64,000 nt of DNA, from positions 1,054,001-1,118,000 of the forward strand of contig MCFL01000002.1 of assembly GCA_002102555.1 (NCBI GenBank), read 5' to 3'. Positions 36,468 through 49,395 of the stretch are shown here, in pieces. The position numbers were made by a program, and so were the translations under genes. Every line of letters starts with the position of its first letter. The stretch's first letter is position 1. The DNA is from Catenaria anguillulae PL171. Lineage: Eukaryota; Blastocladiomycota; Blastocladiomycetes; Blastocladiales; Catenariaceae. The notes under the pieces are model-generated. The model made no database searches, was not told where the DNA came from, and was given only the letters and a program-made list of their open reading frames with translations.

Positions 36468-38577
36468 ATGGCAGACACGGCACCAACCATCACGGCACTC
36501 AAGCCGCTGATCCAGCGCACGCCGCTCACCGATAAGCTTCTGGCCAAGCCGCCCTTCCGCTACCTGCACGACCTCGTCTCGGAGCTCATTGCCGCATCGG
36601 GCGTTGGCGCGGGCCTCTTTATCGGCGACGAGACGAACGCCGCTGCCGTCAAGGAAAAGGACCAGAAGATTGCCTGGCTCACAAAGATCATCAAGCTCAC
36701 CGAGCTCGCGTCCGGCACGCCCATCAAGGCCAAGCCCGCAAAGATCATTGCCGGCCTCGAGCCTGAAGAGACTAATGCTTGGCTGCAAGTGCTGGGAGCG
36801 GTATGTGCCAAGCGAATCGACACTACGCAGATGGTGGCGAGTCTGGGCGGGTCGCTGCCCTCTGCAGCCGCGCCTCCCGCAGATTCGCTGGCACCACCGG
36901 GATCGGAACTCGTCGGAGCACCCACTGCCCCTCCGACACCATCGCAACCAGCAGATACCGAGACTGCTCCGGCACCCTCGGCGAAACCTGCTGCGGCTGC
37001 TGAGCCGAAGCCCGCAAGCAAGGAAGTGCGGCCAGGATCATCGGCAAAGTCCCCCACTTCCAAGTCAACCTCGTCTTCATCAAAGGATAAGGACAAAGAC
37101 AAAGACAAGACAAAAAATCAAGCTCATCTTCCAGCCGATCCGCACCTAGCGCTGGAGCTTCTCGGTCCTCATCCACCTCGAAGAAGCCCGCCACGGAAAC
37201 CGCAAATGCCACAAAGTCCTCAACAACAACAACAACAACAACAACCTCCTCTCGGAAAGCATCCACGTCCACGTCCTCATCCAAAGACAAGGAAAAGTCT
37301 TCGTCGCGCGACAAACTCTCGTCCAAATCCTCATCATCATCAAAGTCCAAATCCCAATCCAACTCGACCGACCAACTTGCCGCCCCTGCACCACCCAAAC
37401 CCGCCGACCCGCCCGCCGCCGTCCTCGCGGCCCCCTCTTCTGCCCCTGAACCCATCCCTTCGCCCGCCCCACCCATTGCCACGCCCGCCGACACCAACCC
37501 GGTCGTGCTCATGGCCGCCACTGCCCCGGGCGACGCGTCTTCAGGCAACATTGACGACGACACGGCCGCCGCAGACGCATCCGACGCGAACGCAAACGCA
37601 GCCGGCGGATCATTGGGCGATCTGGTCGCACGCCCATTCCAGGCACGGCCAGGCGCGAGCGACCAACGACCGCGCGCAAGGCGCCGCCAAGGCCAAAGCA
37701 GAGTGCGCCGGAGATGGGATTGGGATTGGGCACAGAAGGTGGGCTGGGCGCAATGGCGGCAGGTCCAGGCGGTGCGAGCGGATTGGCGGGCGCTCGGCCG
37801 GGCACTGCATCGGTGGTCAATGTGGTTGCCGAATCATCTTCGGTCTCGGCTTCATCGGCTGCCGGTCTGAGCGTGGGCGGCGGCTCAGCGCCCGCAGCCG
37901 TGGACGATGCAGATGACATGTTTGTCGTACAGCGCGACGACACCGACCTACCCGTGTTTGGCGGCGGTTCGGCCGCGGTCACGGGTGCGCAGCCACTTGT
38001 GGCCACGGCAAATGCAGAGCCCGTGAATCCAAACGCGCCACATGGCGGCTTGGTCCGCAAACTGCTTGAAAGCAAGCGCGCGGCTGCAGACGACGCCTTG
38101 GTGCCAGGCCTCCCTCGACCCGCGTCGGGGATGCGCAGAGCAACCAGCGGTGGCGACGATTCGGGTGCGAGTGCTGGTGGCAAAGATCTCGCTGAAGATT
38201 TGCAGGCGCGTGTTCAAGCAGTCACACGAGCAGCGCACCCGCTCGGGCGCACGTTGGATTACTTGCACGAGGATATGGAGGCTATGAGTAAGGAGCTCGC
38301 GCAGTGGCGGTCAGAGTCGGCAAAGTATCGAGCACTGTTGACAAAGGAGAGGGAGGTGACCGAGAGTAAAGTCCGGCCGCTCTTGGATGAGATGGCAAAG
38401 TTGGATGCGGCCATTGTGCTCGAGCAAGAGAGGATTGCACAGGCCAAGGCGAGGGTGCTGGCAAACGAGGAGCTCGTTGAAAAGTATGTGTTGGGGATGG
38501 TTACCCGGGGGTCTGAGGACATGTTCGTGGGACCTGTTTCCTCTCCATATACTCTCCCTTTCTCACTTTGGTCATAA
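36468..38577 (+). CDS. IFT54: Intraflagellar transport protein IFT54 (TRAF3IP1)
   Basis: IFT-B subunit that binds IFT20 and tubulin in the flagellum. The N-terminal CH-like domain is unmistakable: TDKLLAKPPFRYLHDLVSELI, KDQKIAWLTKIIKL, KPAKIIAGLEPEETNAWLQ. A long Lys/Ser/Asp-rich linker and the conserved RRERPTTARKAPPRPK motif follow. The C-terminal coiled coil (LGRTLDYLHEDMEAMSKELAQW, then KVRPLLDEMAKLDAAI) ends the protein. It is intronless. Two one-base losses, at the A-run near 37120 and the C-run near 37634, shift the frame; restoring both gives exactly 704 codons including the stop. IFT54 is kept only in organisms that build cilia, so this marks a zoospore-forming fungus. Confidence 0.93.
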
Positions 38578-38792
38578 GTCGGGAAGGAGACGCGTCACAC
38601 ACCAGAGTGCGAACAACTTTGCCAGATCTATGTTCCTCACAATTTGGTGAATAATGATGAAGACAACATAGAATATCGTATGAAAGCAGCAACGACTTTT
38701 TGCAATCGCGCACCTTTATCAAGTCTGGGCATCTGATATACAATCTAGACGATCCGTCTGGCAGCGTCTCGTTTCGCGCCCTCTCATCTACC

Positions 38793-41700
38793 ATGACGGC
38801 CGCCGGCACAAAGGAAAAGCTCAAGGGCGACAATGAAAGCAGTAACACCAATGCGACCGAAATCGAGCTGGCATACAAGTCGGTCCGGTCCACCGAGCTC
38901 TTAAATGCGTCGTCGGCGCGCATGGGATCGATCCAGGCGCTCAACGAGGCAAAGAACAACCGGTTCCAGCTCGCCAATCAGGGTGGCGCAGGCAAGGCAA
39001 AGACAAAGCCAAAGATTGCAGGTAAGCCTCAGCGGCTCCGCAAGAGTGCTCGGCCCGATAATGTCCTACTCGGGCACATGTCGCAGGAGCGCAAGATTTG
39101 GTTATTTGTCGTCACGGTATTGACTGGATGGGTGCCAAATTTCGTGCTGCGAAAGTGCGGAATCAATGGCCAAGGTATGCTTGTCGGTGTCTCTAATAGA
39201 GAGCAAGTACGAATGCTTACCACATACATTACCACCAATTCAGATGTCATCCAAGCCTGGCGCGAAAAGTTTGCCTTGTGCATGCTCGTTGTCATCACCT
39301 CTGTCCTGGCCATCGGGTGGCTCGAAATTTCGTCATCACTGCTTTGCCCCCAAGTCCCCAACGCCATGACCTGGGACCGGGTCGTCAACTCGACCAATCT
39401 TGTAGTCGCGAACGGAAAAGTCCTTGACGTGACTCGCTCACAAACCAGCATTGGCCGCGTCCTGCAGCGCTACATTGGCAAAGACGTGTCCAACCTGTTC
39501 CCGGCCTACGCGCGCCTGGGCCACCCATCTCTCAACTCGAGTGCCTATGTCGACACGGCCATCCAAGCATGCGTGTCCAATCCCGCTGCCGCCGACCGAT
39601 GGCTCTCGTCGCGCGTCAACTCGGACTGGTCGCGCACGCTCCGACTTACGGAACAGGGCAGGCTCGTTGGCTGCCCACGACCGGGCGGCCCGCTTGGCGC
39701 AACCGAGCCGTGCTTCTACTCGGACAGCGCCTGGCGCGATTTCAACCGCATGACCGTTGCCGACTTGCTCCTCGACCGCAAGCGCCTGGTGCGGACATTC
39801 AACGAGACGGACAAGCCCAACTATGCCGTGATTCTCTCCAAGGCTTACGACGTGACTCAGCTCATTCGGCACACGGTCCTGTTCCAAACCGACAACCCAA
39901 GCTTGGCAAACTTTGAGACGGTCGCCATTGTTCCACGGATGCGCACCATGTTCTTTCCACTCGAGGTGACGCTTCCCCTTGCTCGCGCCGCTGGAAAAGA
40001 TGTATCGGCCTTGTTCTCACAAGCGTCCTCGCAAAAGTACATTACGTGTCTCGACAAGCTCTTTTATGCCGGCCGCATCACGCCCGAGGTCTTTGAGACC
40101 ATTTGCGGGATTGGCAATCCGCTACTACTCGTGTGCTCTGGATTAGTCTACTCGATCGTCGTCATCAAGTTCCTCGTCTCGATCATGTTCCAGTTTGGCG
40201 CGCGGCCCGCGCAAATGAATGCCTACTGCCTTTGCTTTGTGCCGTGCTATACCGAGGGGTACTCGATGCGTGTCACGCTCGAGACACTGGCCGAATGCGA
40301 CTATGACGATACCAAAAAATTGATTGTGGTTGTGTGCGACGGCAACATCAAGGGCAAGGGCAACCCGGCACCCACGCCACAGATTGCACTTGATATGCTT
40401 GGGTGGAAGGGTGAGGAGCCAGAGCCCAAGCTCGTGCATGCCTTGGGCAAAGGGTCAGACAAGATCAACATGTGCAAGGCCTACTCGGGGTGGTACAAGC
40501 ACAAGAACCATGTGGTGCCGTATGTGGTGATTGCCAAGGTGGGCAAACCCGATGAGGCAAAGAAACCAAAGCCGGGTAACCGTGGTAAGCGCGACTCGCA
40601 GTTGATTCTCATGAATTTCTTTAACAAGTTGGTGCACAAGCGGGAAATGTCGCCGTTCGAGTACGACCTGTATTATCACATCAAGCACGTCATAGGTGTG
40701 GATCCAAAACTCTACGGTATGTCGCCCATTTGGCCCTGTATTCGCGACTGGGTCGTTCGCCAGTTAACTTCTCGCACACCAGAATACTGCCTCATGGTGG
40801 ATGCGGACACGATGGTGGAACCCGATTCCATGAATGAGCTGATTGCTGCCATGGTGAATGACCAGCGCAAGATTGGAGTGTGTGGAGAGACGATGGTTGC
40901 AAACAAGTGGGCAAGTTGGGTCACTGCCATTCAAGTGCACGAATACTACATCAACCATCACGTATGCTCTCTTTGTCGGACTCGGACACTTCGATGGTCA
41001 GAGAAACTAACCTGCTTATTTTCTCCTGTTCACAGCTCGGAAAAGCCTTTGAGAGCATGTACGTTCTTAAATTGGTTCGATTGCCACACGACAACATCAA
41101 CAACGATGCTGACTGGTGGCTGTGTCGTGTTCCACTTCGCAGGTTTGGCAGCGTCACGTATGTTTGCACCTGCCAGTGTGCGAGCACGATAGAATTCTTG
41201 AGACTAACATGGTTTTCCACTCTTTTCTTTTGATGTTACCGCAGTTGCTTGTGCGTCTTGCTTTCCTCCCAATGTGATTTTTGCTCTTGCCGGCTAACAT
41301 GGAGACTGTATGCATTGACAGACCCGGCTGCTTTTCCATGTACCGCGTGTGCAATGCCAAGGGCGAAGCATTCTTGGTCAACGATGTCATTCTCGAAGAC
41401 TACAAGATCAACAAGGTTCATACGCTGCATTCCAAGAACCTGCTTCACTTGGGTGAAGATCGGTACTTGACGACATTGCTCCTCAAGCACTTCCCCAATC
41501 ATCGCCTCGAGTTTATTCCAACGGCCGTGTGCCACACCGACATTCCCGACTCGTTCAGCGTGCTTTTGTCTCAGCGTCGTCGGTGGATCAACTCGACTTT
41601 CCACAACCTCTATGAGGTCATGAAGCTGCCGCGCCTATGTCAAGTCTGCTTCATCTCTATGAAGACGCTCGTGTTTATGGATCTACTTAGTACCTTGATT

Positions 41701-43197
41701 CTTCCAGCGTCGACGCTGTACCTGTACTCGATTGTGATTCGCGCGTGTATTGTCGGTATCGAGCAGTATGGCGTCGTGTTGCTTGGCGCCGCTGGGTTGT
41801 ACTTGACCCACTTGTTTATCATCCTGCTGGTCAAGAAGCAGTACGAGTATGTCCTGTGGATTACTGTGTATGTCACGCTCGCCATGCCGGTCTTTTCCAT
41901 CATCTTGCCACTCTATGCGGTATGTACGCCGTGCTCATTGGTGCTTTTGTCTGCTGTTTCTGACCTGGTGGTGCCTGTGTTCCACAGTTCTGGCATTTCG
42001 ACGACTTTTCGGTGCGTTTAGTGGTCTTTCGTTGCATAGGTCTATGGTTTCAGCCACTTACATTGTGTACTATATGTATAGTGGGGCGCAACTCGCCTTA
42101 TCGAAGGCGCCGACGACGGTCATCATGACGGCGATGCAACCGGCCAAATCAAAAACATAGATACAAAGATGATCCACGAGTGGGAACAGTCGGACCCACG
42201 CATGCAACAGCGGTTGATTCAAGGCTCGGCTGCATCCAATTCGCCAACGACGACCACTCAGCCCACGGGTATGGTTCCGGTCAACAACGGCGCCATGATG
42301 ATGATGGGCCAGGCGGCGGGTGGTGGTCATGTCATGGGCCCGGTAATGTTCATGCCCCAGCAACAGCAACAACCACAGCAGCAGCAGCAGCAGCAGCAGC
42401 AGCCGATGATGTCGCCAGTCATGGTTGCGGCCACACCACAAGGATACATGATGTTCCAACCCATGGTCATGAGTCCTCACATGTCACCCGCGTTTGTGCC
42501 CATGTCCACACCCGCTCAAGAGTTCAATGCACAGCGTCGCCTGTCTGGCACAAAGTCTCCGCCACCCGAACAAGCCGACAACCAGCAACAATCGCGCCGC
42601 GGGTCTTCGCCCCAAATGCAGATGCAGCAGCAGCCAATGTATCAGCAACAACAACAAGTACGTGCAGCTCCCGACGTTGGTCAATACGCGCCGGTTCCCC
42701 AGCCAATGCCATACCAGCAGCAACAGAACCAGCACCAGCAGGTGCTGCAGCCAGTTCAGATGCAGCAGCAAACCGTGGCATATCCATCACAAGGTCTTCC
42801 CGCCGGTATGGGTCGGGATCCCATGGTTGGTACTGTTGGGCAGGCATTTGATCAGCTATTCCGCGAGCTACAAGGTCAAGAGGGAGTGGAGGAGGAGACT
42901 CAATCACAAGGGTCGGACCCGTTGCCCTACGGCGGAGCCACTGCAGTCGCTGGATACCAGCAGCAACAACAGCAACCGCCATATCAGGCATATCACCAAC
43001 AACAACAGCCACAGTACTATGGGCAGGGTGCTACGCAAGCGTACGAAGGCGCGCCGCCCGCTCAGCAGCCAATGGCGGCCGGATATCAGACTCAGTCCTT
43101 GCAGCAGCCGCAAGTGTCCGCGACCATGTTTGGAGGTGGGACAGTTGGGGCCGCGTTTGCAGAGGCATTCAAATCGCTGCAGGATGACACAGAGTAA
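38793..43197 (+). CDS. Chitin synthase (division 2, Chs3/class IV-like) with Q-rich tail
   Basis: Membrane glycosyltransferase making wall chitin from UDP-GlcNAc. Nine exons: 38793-39174, 39244-40716, 40783-40961, 41036-41058, 41143-41157, 41245-41250, 41322-41919, 41988-42011 and 42082-43197. They sum to 3,816 nt, 1,271 residues, with no frame break. N-terminal TM helices (KIWLFVVTVLTGWVPNFVL and ALCMLVVITSVLAIGWL) flank the first intron. Catalytic marks: VVVCDGN, MVDADT, QVHEYYINHH, GCFSMYR, LGEDRYLTT and QRRRW, followed by several TM helices and FWHFDDFSWG. No myosin or cytochrome-b5 domain is seen. The last exon encodes a 340-residue Gln-rich extension unusual for the family, with a twice-repeated motif. 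ATG 38793 is the first in frame. Confidence 0.93.
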
Positions 43198-43806
43198 AGT
43201 CCAACCGTGACGAGCAAGTCCCGCGATTCGATTTAGATTTCTCCTCTCCTCGTCAACTTGGTGATTCGTCAAACGCTTCCGTAAAAAATATATATGCACT
43301 GTTAAGCTTTCCCCTCATTTTCTAGCATCATTGCCTTGCCCGGACATAAGTGCCCAAACGAATCCCCAACCCATACGAAAGCCGCAACTGGCGACATGCT
43401 GACAATACCTTCTGGGTCCCCCAGCACTTCCTCCACCGAAAAAGGAAGATCCGGTTGAAAAATGGGAAGAAGGTTAATCTATCTAAGTACGTTGTCTTGG
43501 TTTCCTGCAGCGAGGATCGCGGCGAGTTCGGAGTGAGGGGATCATGAAAGCAGATGTGTGCACAATCCCTCCTTGTGTCACAATGGTAAGGCGCCGATAG
43601 AGTTTCGATTTTTTATCAATATCTGTGATCTGAAATTGAACCTCAACGGTGAGGCCCATTCCCATTCACCCAAGCCTCAATCATCACAGCGTCGCTCGAG
43701 CAATCGATTCTCTTCAATTCGGTTTGCCAAGATCAGACTCGACTCATTTACACCGCCCACGCGGCACTTGCACTTAAACATCTGCCGAGTGAAAGAATCA
43801 GCCGCC
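43198..43806. other. Intergenic, chitin synthase / 7-TM gene
   Basis: About 600 bp, AT-richer than its neighbours. No supported feature; it holds one 3' flank and one promoter. Confidence 0.35.
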
Positions 43807-45100
43807 ATGTCAACATCGACATCGAATACCACGACCTTCGCTCCTCTCATCCTCGGCACGCGAGTTACGGGGCTCATCCTCCACACGACAGGATGCGCCA
43901 TGCTCGTTTCTGCGATGATCCCAATCGCCAAGCGACTGTACAAGAATCGGAGCTACAAGTTTTGGGCCCCAGCCTTTGCTTCGCTCGTGTTGCTCTTGGC
44001 AACGTGTGTGATTGAGATGGTACAAAAATGATCTTGTATCTGTTGGTGCAAGGAATCCATCCTAGGTGCTTGACCCAATTGACCCACTCAACCTACTTAG
44101 ACCTTTATTGGAAGCTATTTCAATAGTTTCCGTTCATTTGCCTGGTTGCCGGGTAACACTCTTTCGGGCGATATCACCGTTCGTTTGGGCCTCATGCTGG
44201 CCGGATCAGTCCGCTTCTTTCGCTTGCATCTGGTCGTGACCCATCCCCAATGGAAAAGGGCGCCATTTCTCGGCATTTTCCTCGTTGTCCTCTTCATGCT
44301 CATTGCGCTTGGAGTCATCATTGAGCTAAGGTCGTTTCAGCTTGTGCTGTTACCGATCCCGACTCGGAACCGCACGCCGCAACAGGTGGCTCGTCTTGCT
44401 GAGCTTTCTGCCAATGAGAACATTATCACATTTGTTTGCTTTCTCATCACCATGTTGCTTACGGTGGTGGCCGACGTTGCCTTTGTCGCGATCATTGCCA
44501 CAAGCTCGGTCCGGTCTGGAGACGCTGCCAAGAGGCTCGCCAAGTGAGTTTCCTTTTCAATTTCCTTTTCTTCAGACGTTCTTATATGGTCGAGCCGTCA
44601 GTCAGATGTGCTGACCCAGATTACCAACTTTGTTTGCAGGCGGTCAATCTTCATGCCGGTTGTCGTCAACTTGACAATTGCATTCATCTACATGATCTTC
44701 ATGATCTTGATTCGTTTCGACTGGGATACTCAGACTCGAGATGCTTTCCGATTTATGACGACAACTTTGCAGCGGTTTGCGCCCGCGGTTTGTTTTCCTG
44801 TGTTTCCTGGACGCGCTGGCGACGTGACTCACACTTCTTCTGGTGATGGAACAGGTCGGTGCATGGGTATTCTTCCAATTCACAGTGCCTCAATCTCAGC
44901 ACCTGCTTCAGCATGCCAGTCGCAGCGGCAGCGCTGCTGGTACTTCTCAAAGTGGTGCCCAAGTCGCGTCAGTACCCACAATGTCCAAGATTGGTCAGGC
45001 GACGACAAAGTCGGGAAAGGGGAACTCTCACACGGCACTGGTTCATGGGACCAATACGATGAATTCCTCAGCGACTGCATCGTCAGCTGGGCATGCGTAG
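43807..45100 (+). CDS. Seven-helix membrane protein, WQFTLP-type family
   Basis: Exons 43807-44019, 44101-44543, 44640-44787 and 44855-45100 give 349 residues. About seven hydrophobic segments are visible, including LILHTTGCAMLVSAMIPIA, FASLVLLLATCVIEM, FLGIFLVVLFMLIALGVII, ITFVCFLITMLLTVVADVAF and VVVNLTIAFIYMIFMILI. The last segment ends VFFQFTVPQ and is followed by a Ser/Gly/Thr-rich tail. The final four helices and the QFTVP ending match the two minus-strand paralogues at 57.6-60.9 kb, which end LWQFTLPG and VWQFTLPG. The topology allows a receptor-like protein, but no known GPCR motif is seen. Function unknown. Confidence 0.72.
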
Positions 45101-45487
45101 CGTAGGTGGCTCAAGGACGAGTGGTTGTCTGTTTCAGCGCAGGCCTGTTTTTTATTTTTTTTTTTTTCGGGCGAGTTTGTCGTTTTTACGACAGTTGAAG
45201 GGGAAATGTTTCTCGAGTCAATCCTTTCAAAGTTCTTAACTTCCACCCATCTCCATACAAGCAGTCTCAATTGTTCCATCCATAGTTGTTGTCATTGGAA
45301 GCCTCAAGGAGGAGTCAACGTTACCAGCAGTTCGTTGATCAACACCACGGAAGCATTGATCGGGCTAATAATTATACAAACTCAATCAGGTTTGTTTGGT
45401 TGTGTACATGCAAAAACAGCTCATGAACATATTCGACCTGCAAAGATAAAAATGGCAGATTCCTCCAGACCCGCAAAGTCACTCCAT
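45101..45487. other. Convergent 3' flanks
   Basis: 387 bp between two converging genes, with a T-run near 45155. No feature supported. Confidence 0.35.
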
Positions 45488-47731
45488 TCAAAGCTTGGCA
45501 GCGCCAATCGGGCGGTGCTTGTCGTCCTGCACAATAAACTGTGCGACCGAATACGCCATCGAATAAGTCGTGACCATCGGATTGACGCCCGAGGACGACG
45601 GGAACAAACTCGCGTCAGCAACATAGAGACCCTTGGCCTCCCACGACTCGCCCCGCGGATTGCAGACCGACTTTGCGGGACTTGTTCCCATGCGGCAGGT
45701 TCCCATTTGATGTGCAGAAAACAAAGGACTGCGCAGAGGCTTCATGCCAACGGATTTCACACACTCTTTCCAAGCCACAAACCGCTCGTCATGCACGCCC
45801 TTGAGGTCGCTCGGGACGTGGAACTCGGGCACATCGGGCTGAGTTGTAAACACGGAACGGGCGCCAGCAGCCACGAGCACTTCGGCCGCGCGAATCGCAC
45901 CTTCGACAACGCTCGCCTCGTCAAACGGCGACAAGTCAAAGTTGATCAAGGGCTCATTGTCCTCGTCTAGCGTGATGTAGGCGCGGCGGTCGCGGTCGCG
46001 CGACAGAGAGAGGACAGGCGCCGTGTACTTGAGTTGCGACATGTCGACCTTGTGCTGCTCGGGTGTGCGCCACGGAATCAAAAACGACGTGAAGAGCGGG
46101 TGCAAGGTCGTGGACTCGAGTTTGACGCCGTAATGACTGCCGTCATTGCCGCACTTTTCGCTGGCGTTGGAGACCACCGTCATCATAGCGCCGGACCAAG
46201 GGTTCACGGGCTCGTTGAATTTGGCCATGATCATGGCCACAGGATGCAACCCCAGATGCTTGCCAATGTGCGCATTGGTCAACCCTGAGCGAAGCAACAG
46301 CGCCGGCGACTGGATAGATCCCGCCGCAACAACGACCTTTCGCGCCTTGATTTGCACGGTGCGGCCGCGGACAACGGCCTCGATCCCGCGCGCAACCGAC
46401 TTGCCATCAACAACGACCTTGCGCACGTGGCACTCGGGCAGCACCTGCGCGCCGGCCTTGCACGCATCCACCAGCCACGTTGCCGCGCTTGACTGCTTTG
46501 TTGCAGTCGCACACCCAAAACCACACCCGCCACAATCGTGCTTCTTGTTACGCGTGTTTTGCGGAATGTCGGCAACGTGCATGCCGAGCTTTTCGCACCC
46601 ACGACGCAGGATCGAGTTGGGCACATTGTGCACAATCCCGCCCGTCGATACGCCAATCCGGTCACACACCACATCGAGTGCGCGCTGGTACTCGGGCGTC
46701 AAAAAGTACTTCAACCCGTGCTCCTTTGCCCACTCTTCGCGCAGCCAATGCTGCGGGCGCAAGCTTGCGGCCCAGTTGACCGCTGTCCCGCCGCCAATCG
46801 TGGATCCGGCGAGAATCGCGATACTCGCGTCGTCCGACGTGAGCAGGCCCCCGCGGTCATACATGTTTTGCACCCCGTCGTCCTCGTTATCCTGTGCACC
46901 GCCCGTCCATTGGCCCTTGTCGACAACCAGCACGCGATACCCAGCTTGAGCGAGCACTGCGGCGACGGTTCCACCACCAGCGCCTGTGCCTACAATGACC
47001 ACATCGGTTTCGATGGTGGTGGGGACCGTGGACGGGTCGAGCAGGTTGAATTGCGGGAATGGCTCGCGCTCAGTGGCTGGGTTGTGAAGGCCGGGGTATT
47101 GGAGGCCGTTGCGAGTGATGGGGTGCTCGGGGTCCTTGGAAAGAGTACCGTAGACTGTGGCAAAAGTGAGGCCCTTGAAGAGGAAAAATAAAGTCCGGTT
47201 CAGTTTGAGTGCCGAGCTCTGTGAAACAGGCGTGAAAGTATACGTCAACTCGTTAGAAATTAGAAATTGGCCGACAAGCAGTCAAGCGCGGAACGCGTTG
47301 AGGTGGTTGGTGGTGCGTGAGATGGTCGAAGCGGGGAAATGGATAAAATTTGCCATGGGATTACGTACGCGCCATTCCGATACGAGTGCCGTCCGCTCAG
47401 CAAGCGTCAAGTCAACAAGCTTGCGTGCATACTTGCCACCAGACAGGACAAGAGTCCCCGCCGGGCGCGTGAGCAGGTAAAGCACCATAAGCAGTTTGCG
47501 GCGGGCATGAGTGGGCAGGACGCTGGTGGCACGTTCCATGGCCGCCTCGGCCGATACGATGGTCGTGGCCCGAAGCGAAGCCAGCTCGGGAGGGACCGCG
47601 CCAGCGGCCGCCGTCCCGGTCGTCTCTGGGATCAGCGTGTCCATGAGGGCCGCAAGGACGGCGAGCTCATCTGCGGTTGGTGCGCGCGGCGGACCGCGGC
47701 CAATGATGGCGGTGGCGAGTAGAGAGTCCAT
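45488..47731 (-). CDS. FAO1: Long-chain fatty alcohol oxidase (GMC family)
   Basis: FAD-dependent oxidase turning long-chain alcohols into aldehydes. Exons 47369-47731 and 45488-47218 (150-nt intron) give 697 residues without a break. Exon 1 encodes the family's extra N-terminal region (SEWRV joins SSALKLNRTLFFLFKG). The FAD-binding motif VVIVGTGAGGGTVAAVLA and GSTIGGGTAVNWAASLRP follow. A Cys-rich HDCGGCGFGC loop and a C-terminal block SAHQMGTCRMG...GLYVADASLFPSSSGVNPM are typical of this group. The C-terminus is AAKL; AKL is a type 1 peroxisomal targeting variant, matching the peroxisomal location known for yeast FAO. ATG 47731 is supported by the conserved start of the N-terminal domain. 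Confidence 0.93.
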
Positions 47732-49395
47732 GGATAGCTTTGCTGGATGTCAGTGAAGGATTGGCATTGCGCTCATGTTTTGGGCATCCTGCGCAGAGAC
47801 GGTGCGAGCTCGACATTTGAAGTCTGTACCGGCCCCGCCGCCACACAAACGCGATCGGCCACAATTTTCCGAAGCTCCGACAACTGGCCTGGATGGCCTG
47901 GCCAACCTGCATACAAACTGTGCAGAATCGCGTTTGCACGCTGGCCATGGTATTTGTCCGCATCAACCATAACCAGCGTAGAGAACCCAGTCACTTGCTA
48001 CCCATCCTGGTCACCACATCAAGGATTAGGTAAGGGACGATTCGACTCGCCAACGATTCCCGCGGGGGCTGCTGGACTACATTGAGCCTGTCCCACCTTG
48101 AGCTACATAATGCCTCTCTTTGACAGTACAGTGGATGGTGCAGGTGGCGCGGCTTGTGATTCAACATACCACGATAGTGCCCCAAGCAGCATCGAATCGA
48201 ATTGTGACGGTCATTTGGTGGGCCACATCGATTGTCGAGTGAGTCATTGAATACCGTACATACATGATCGTCACAAGAGAAGCAGCAATGTAGGTGTCTG
48301 GCAAAGGAACATGAGATTGATATTACTATGTACGACGTCTTCTGGACAAGTGAGCAACCGATTCAGAACATGTCGTAACTGAAACTGAAAGTGCATCGCC
48401 GACATACGCAAAGCCGCTGAAAGAATTTTGCTTAGTGTGAGTCCGAGTGCTCCCTGGATTTAGTGTCCGTCGAGGCGAGCGACATGGACCGCCTGGCAAG
48501 TGAAGCGTCCACACACAAGCTCATTTGTAAATAGGTGTTCGCTGACAGAGCAGACCAACGCGGTCACAGGGCGAGTGTGTGCATGGAGCACCACAAATGT
48601 GAGACAATCCGGCAGCGGCGCGCTTCGGTTGCCTCCGCTGGCGAGGACTTGGCGGTGCTTTTGAGCCCGACCGCCATTTGCATTTGGCGCTTGTACCGGC
48701 GGTAAGTGTGCAACTTGATCAAGTGCAGGTTTGTGTGTGTGCTGAGCTTTTCTGGCGAAAGTGGCCACAACAGTTACATGTACTGAGGTTTCGTCAACAG
48801 ATCCAGGTCGATGGCTGTCTGTCCACGCCACCTGTCACCTTTTGCGCCATGCACTTCACGCGCCTCGTGGTTCGCTCCACATCAGCAAAACACCACTCTG
48901 CCCATATCGCACACTTATTTCCGACCCAGTGCAGACAATTTTCAGCATGCGCGGGCCACACCAGTGTCTCGAACGCCGACCCTTGCCTCTCGTGGTGTGT
49001 TTGCTCCAACCACACAAGCTCCATCTGTTGCCCTTTTGCTTGCACTTTCCAGACCGAACTCTCTCGCAGACTCTCTTGCCTCATCGCTTGCACCCGTACA
49101 AGTGCTCAAGCAGCAGCAGTCAGCCTCTCAAGTTTCTCACGTCACAGTACCACTCAATTTCCGTGCGGCGCATGATCCCCTGTGCTCTCTCAGCTATATA
49201 ACGTAGTTTCCCTCCAAAGATCCCATCCCTCTCCCCACGCACTTGCTCACACCCGCTCTCTCAGGCTCCCACGGTCCTCGTTTTTCCTTCCTCAATATTG
49301 TCGCTGCTCTGCTGCTTGCCAATTCGACACTGCCTTCACCCCCAATCTGTCGACACAGACCCACACCCAGTAGATCAAGCTGTTAAGGCACAACC
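47732..49395. promoter_or_regulatory. Long divergent intergenic region
   Basis: About 1.66 kb between two divergent starts. Low-complexity ORFs occur on both strands, but none has family resemblance or introns, so I leave it empty. Confidence 0.35.
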
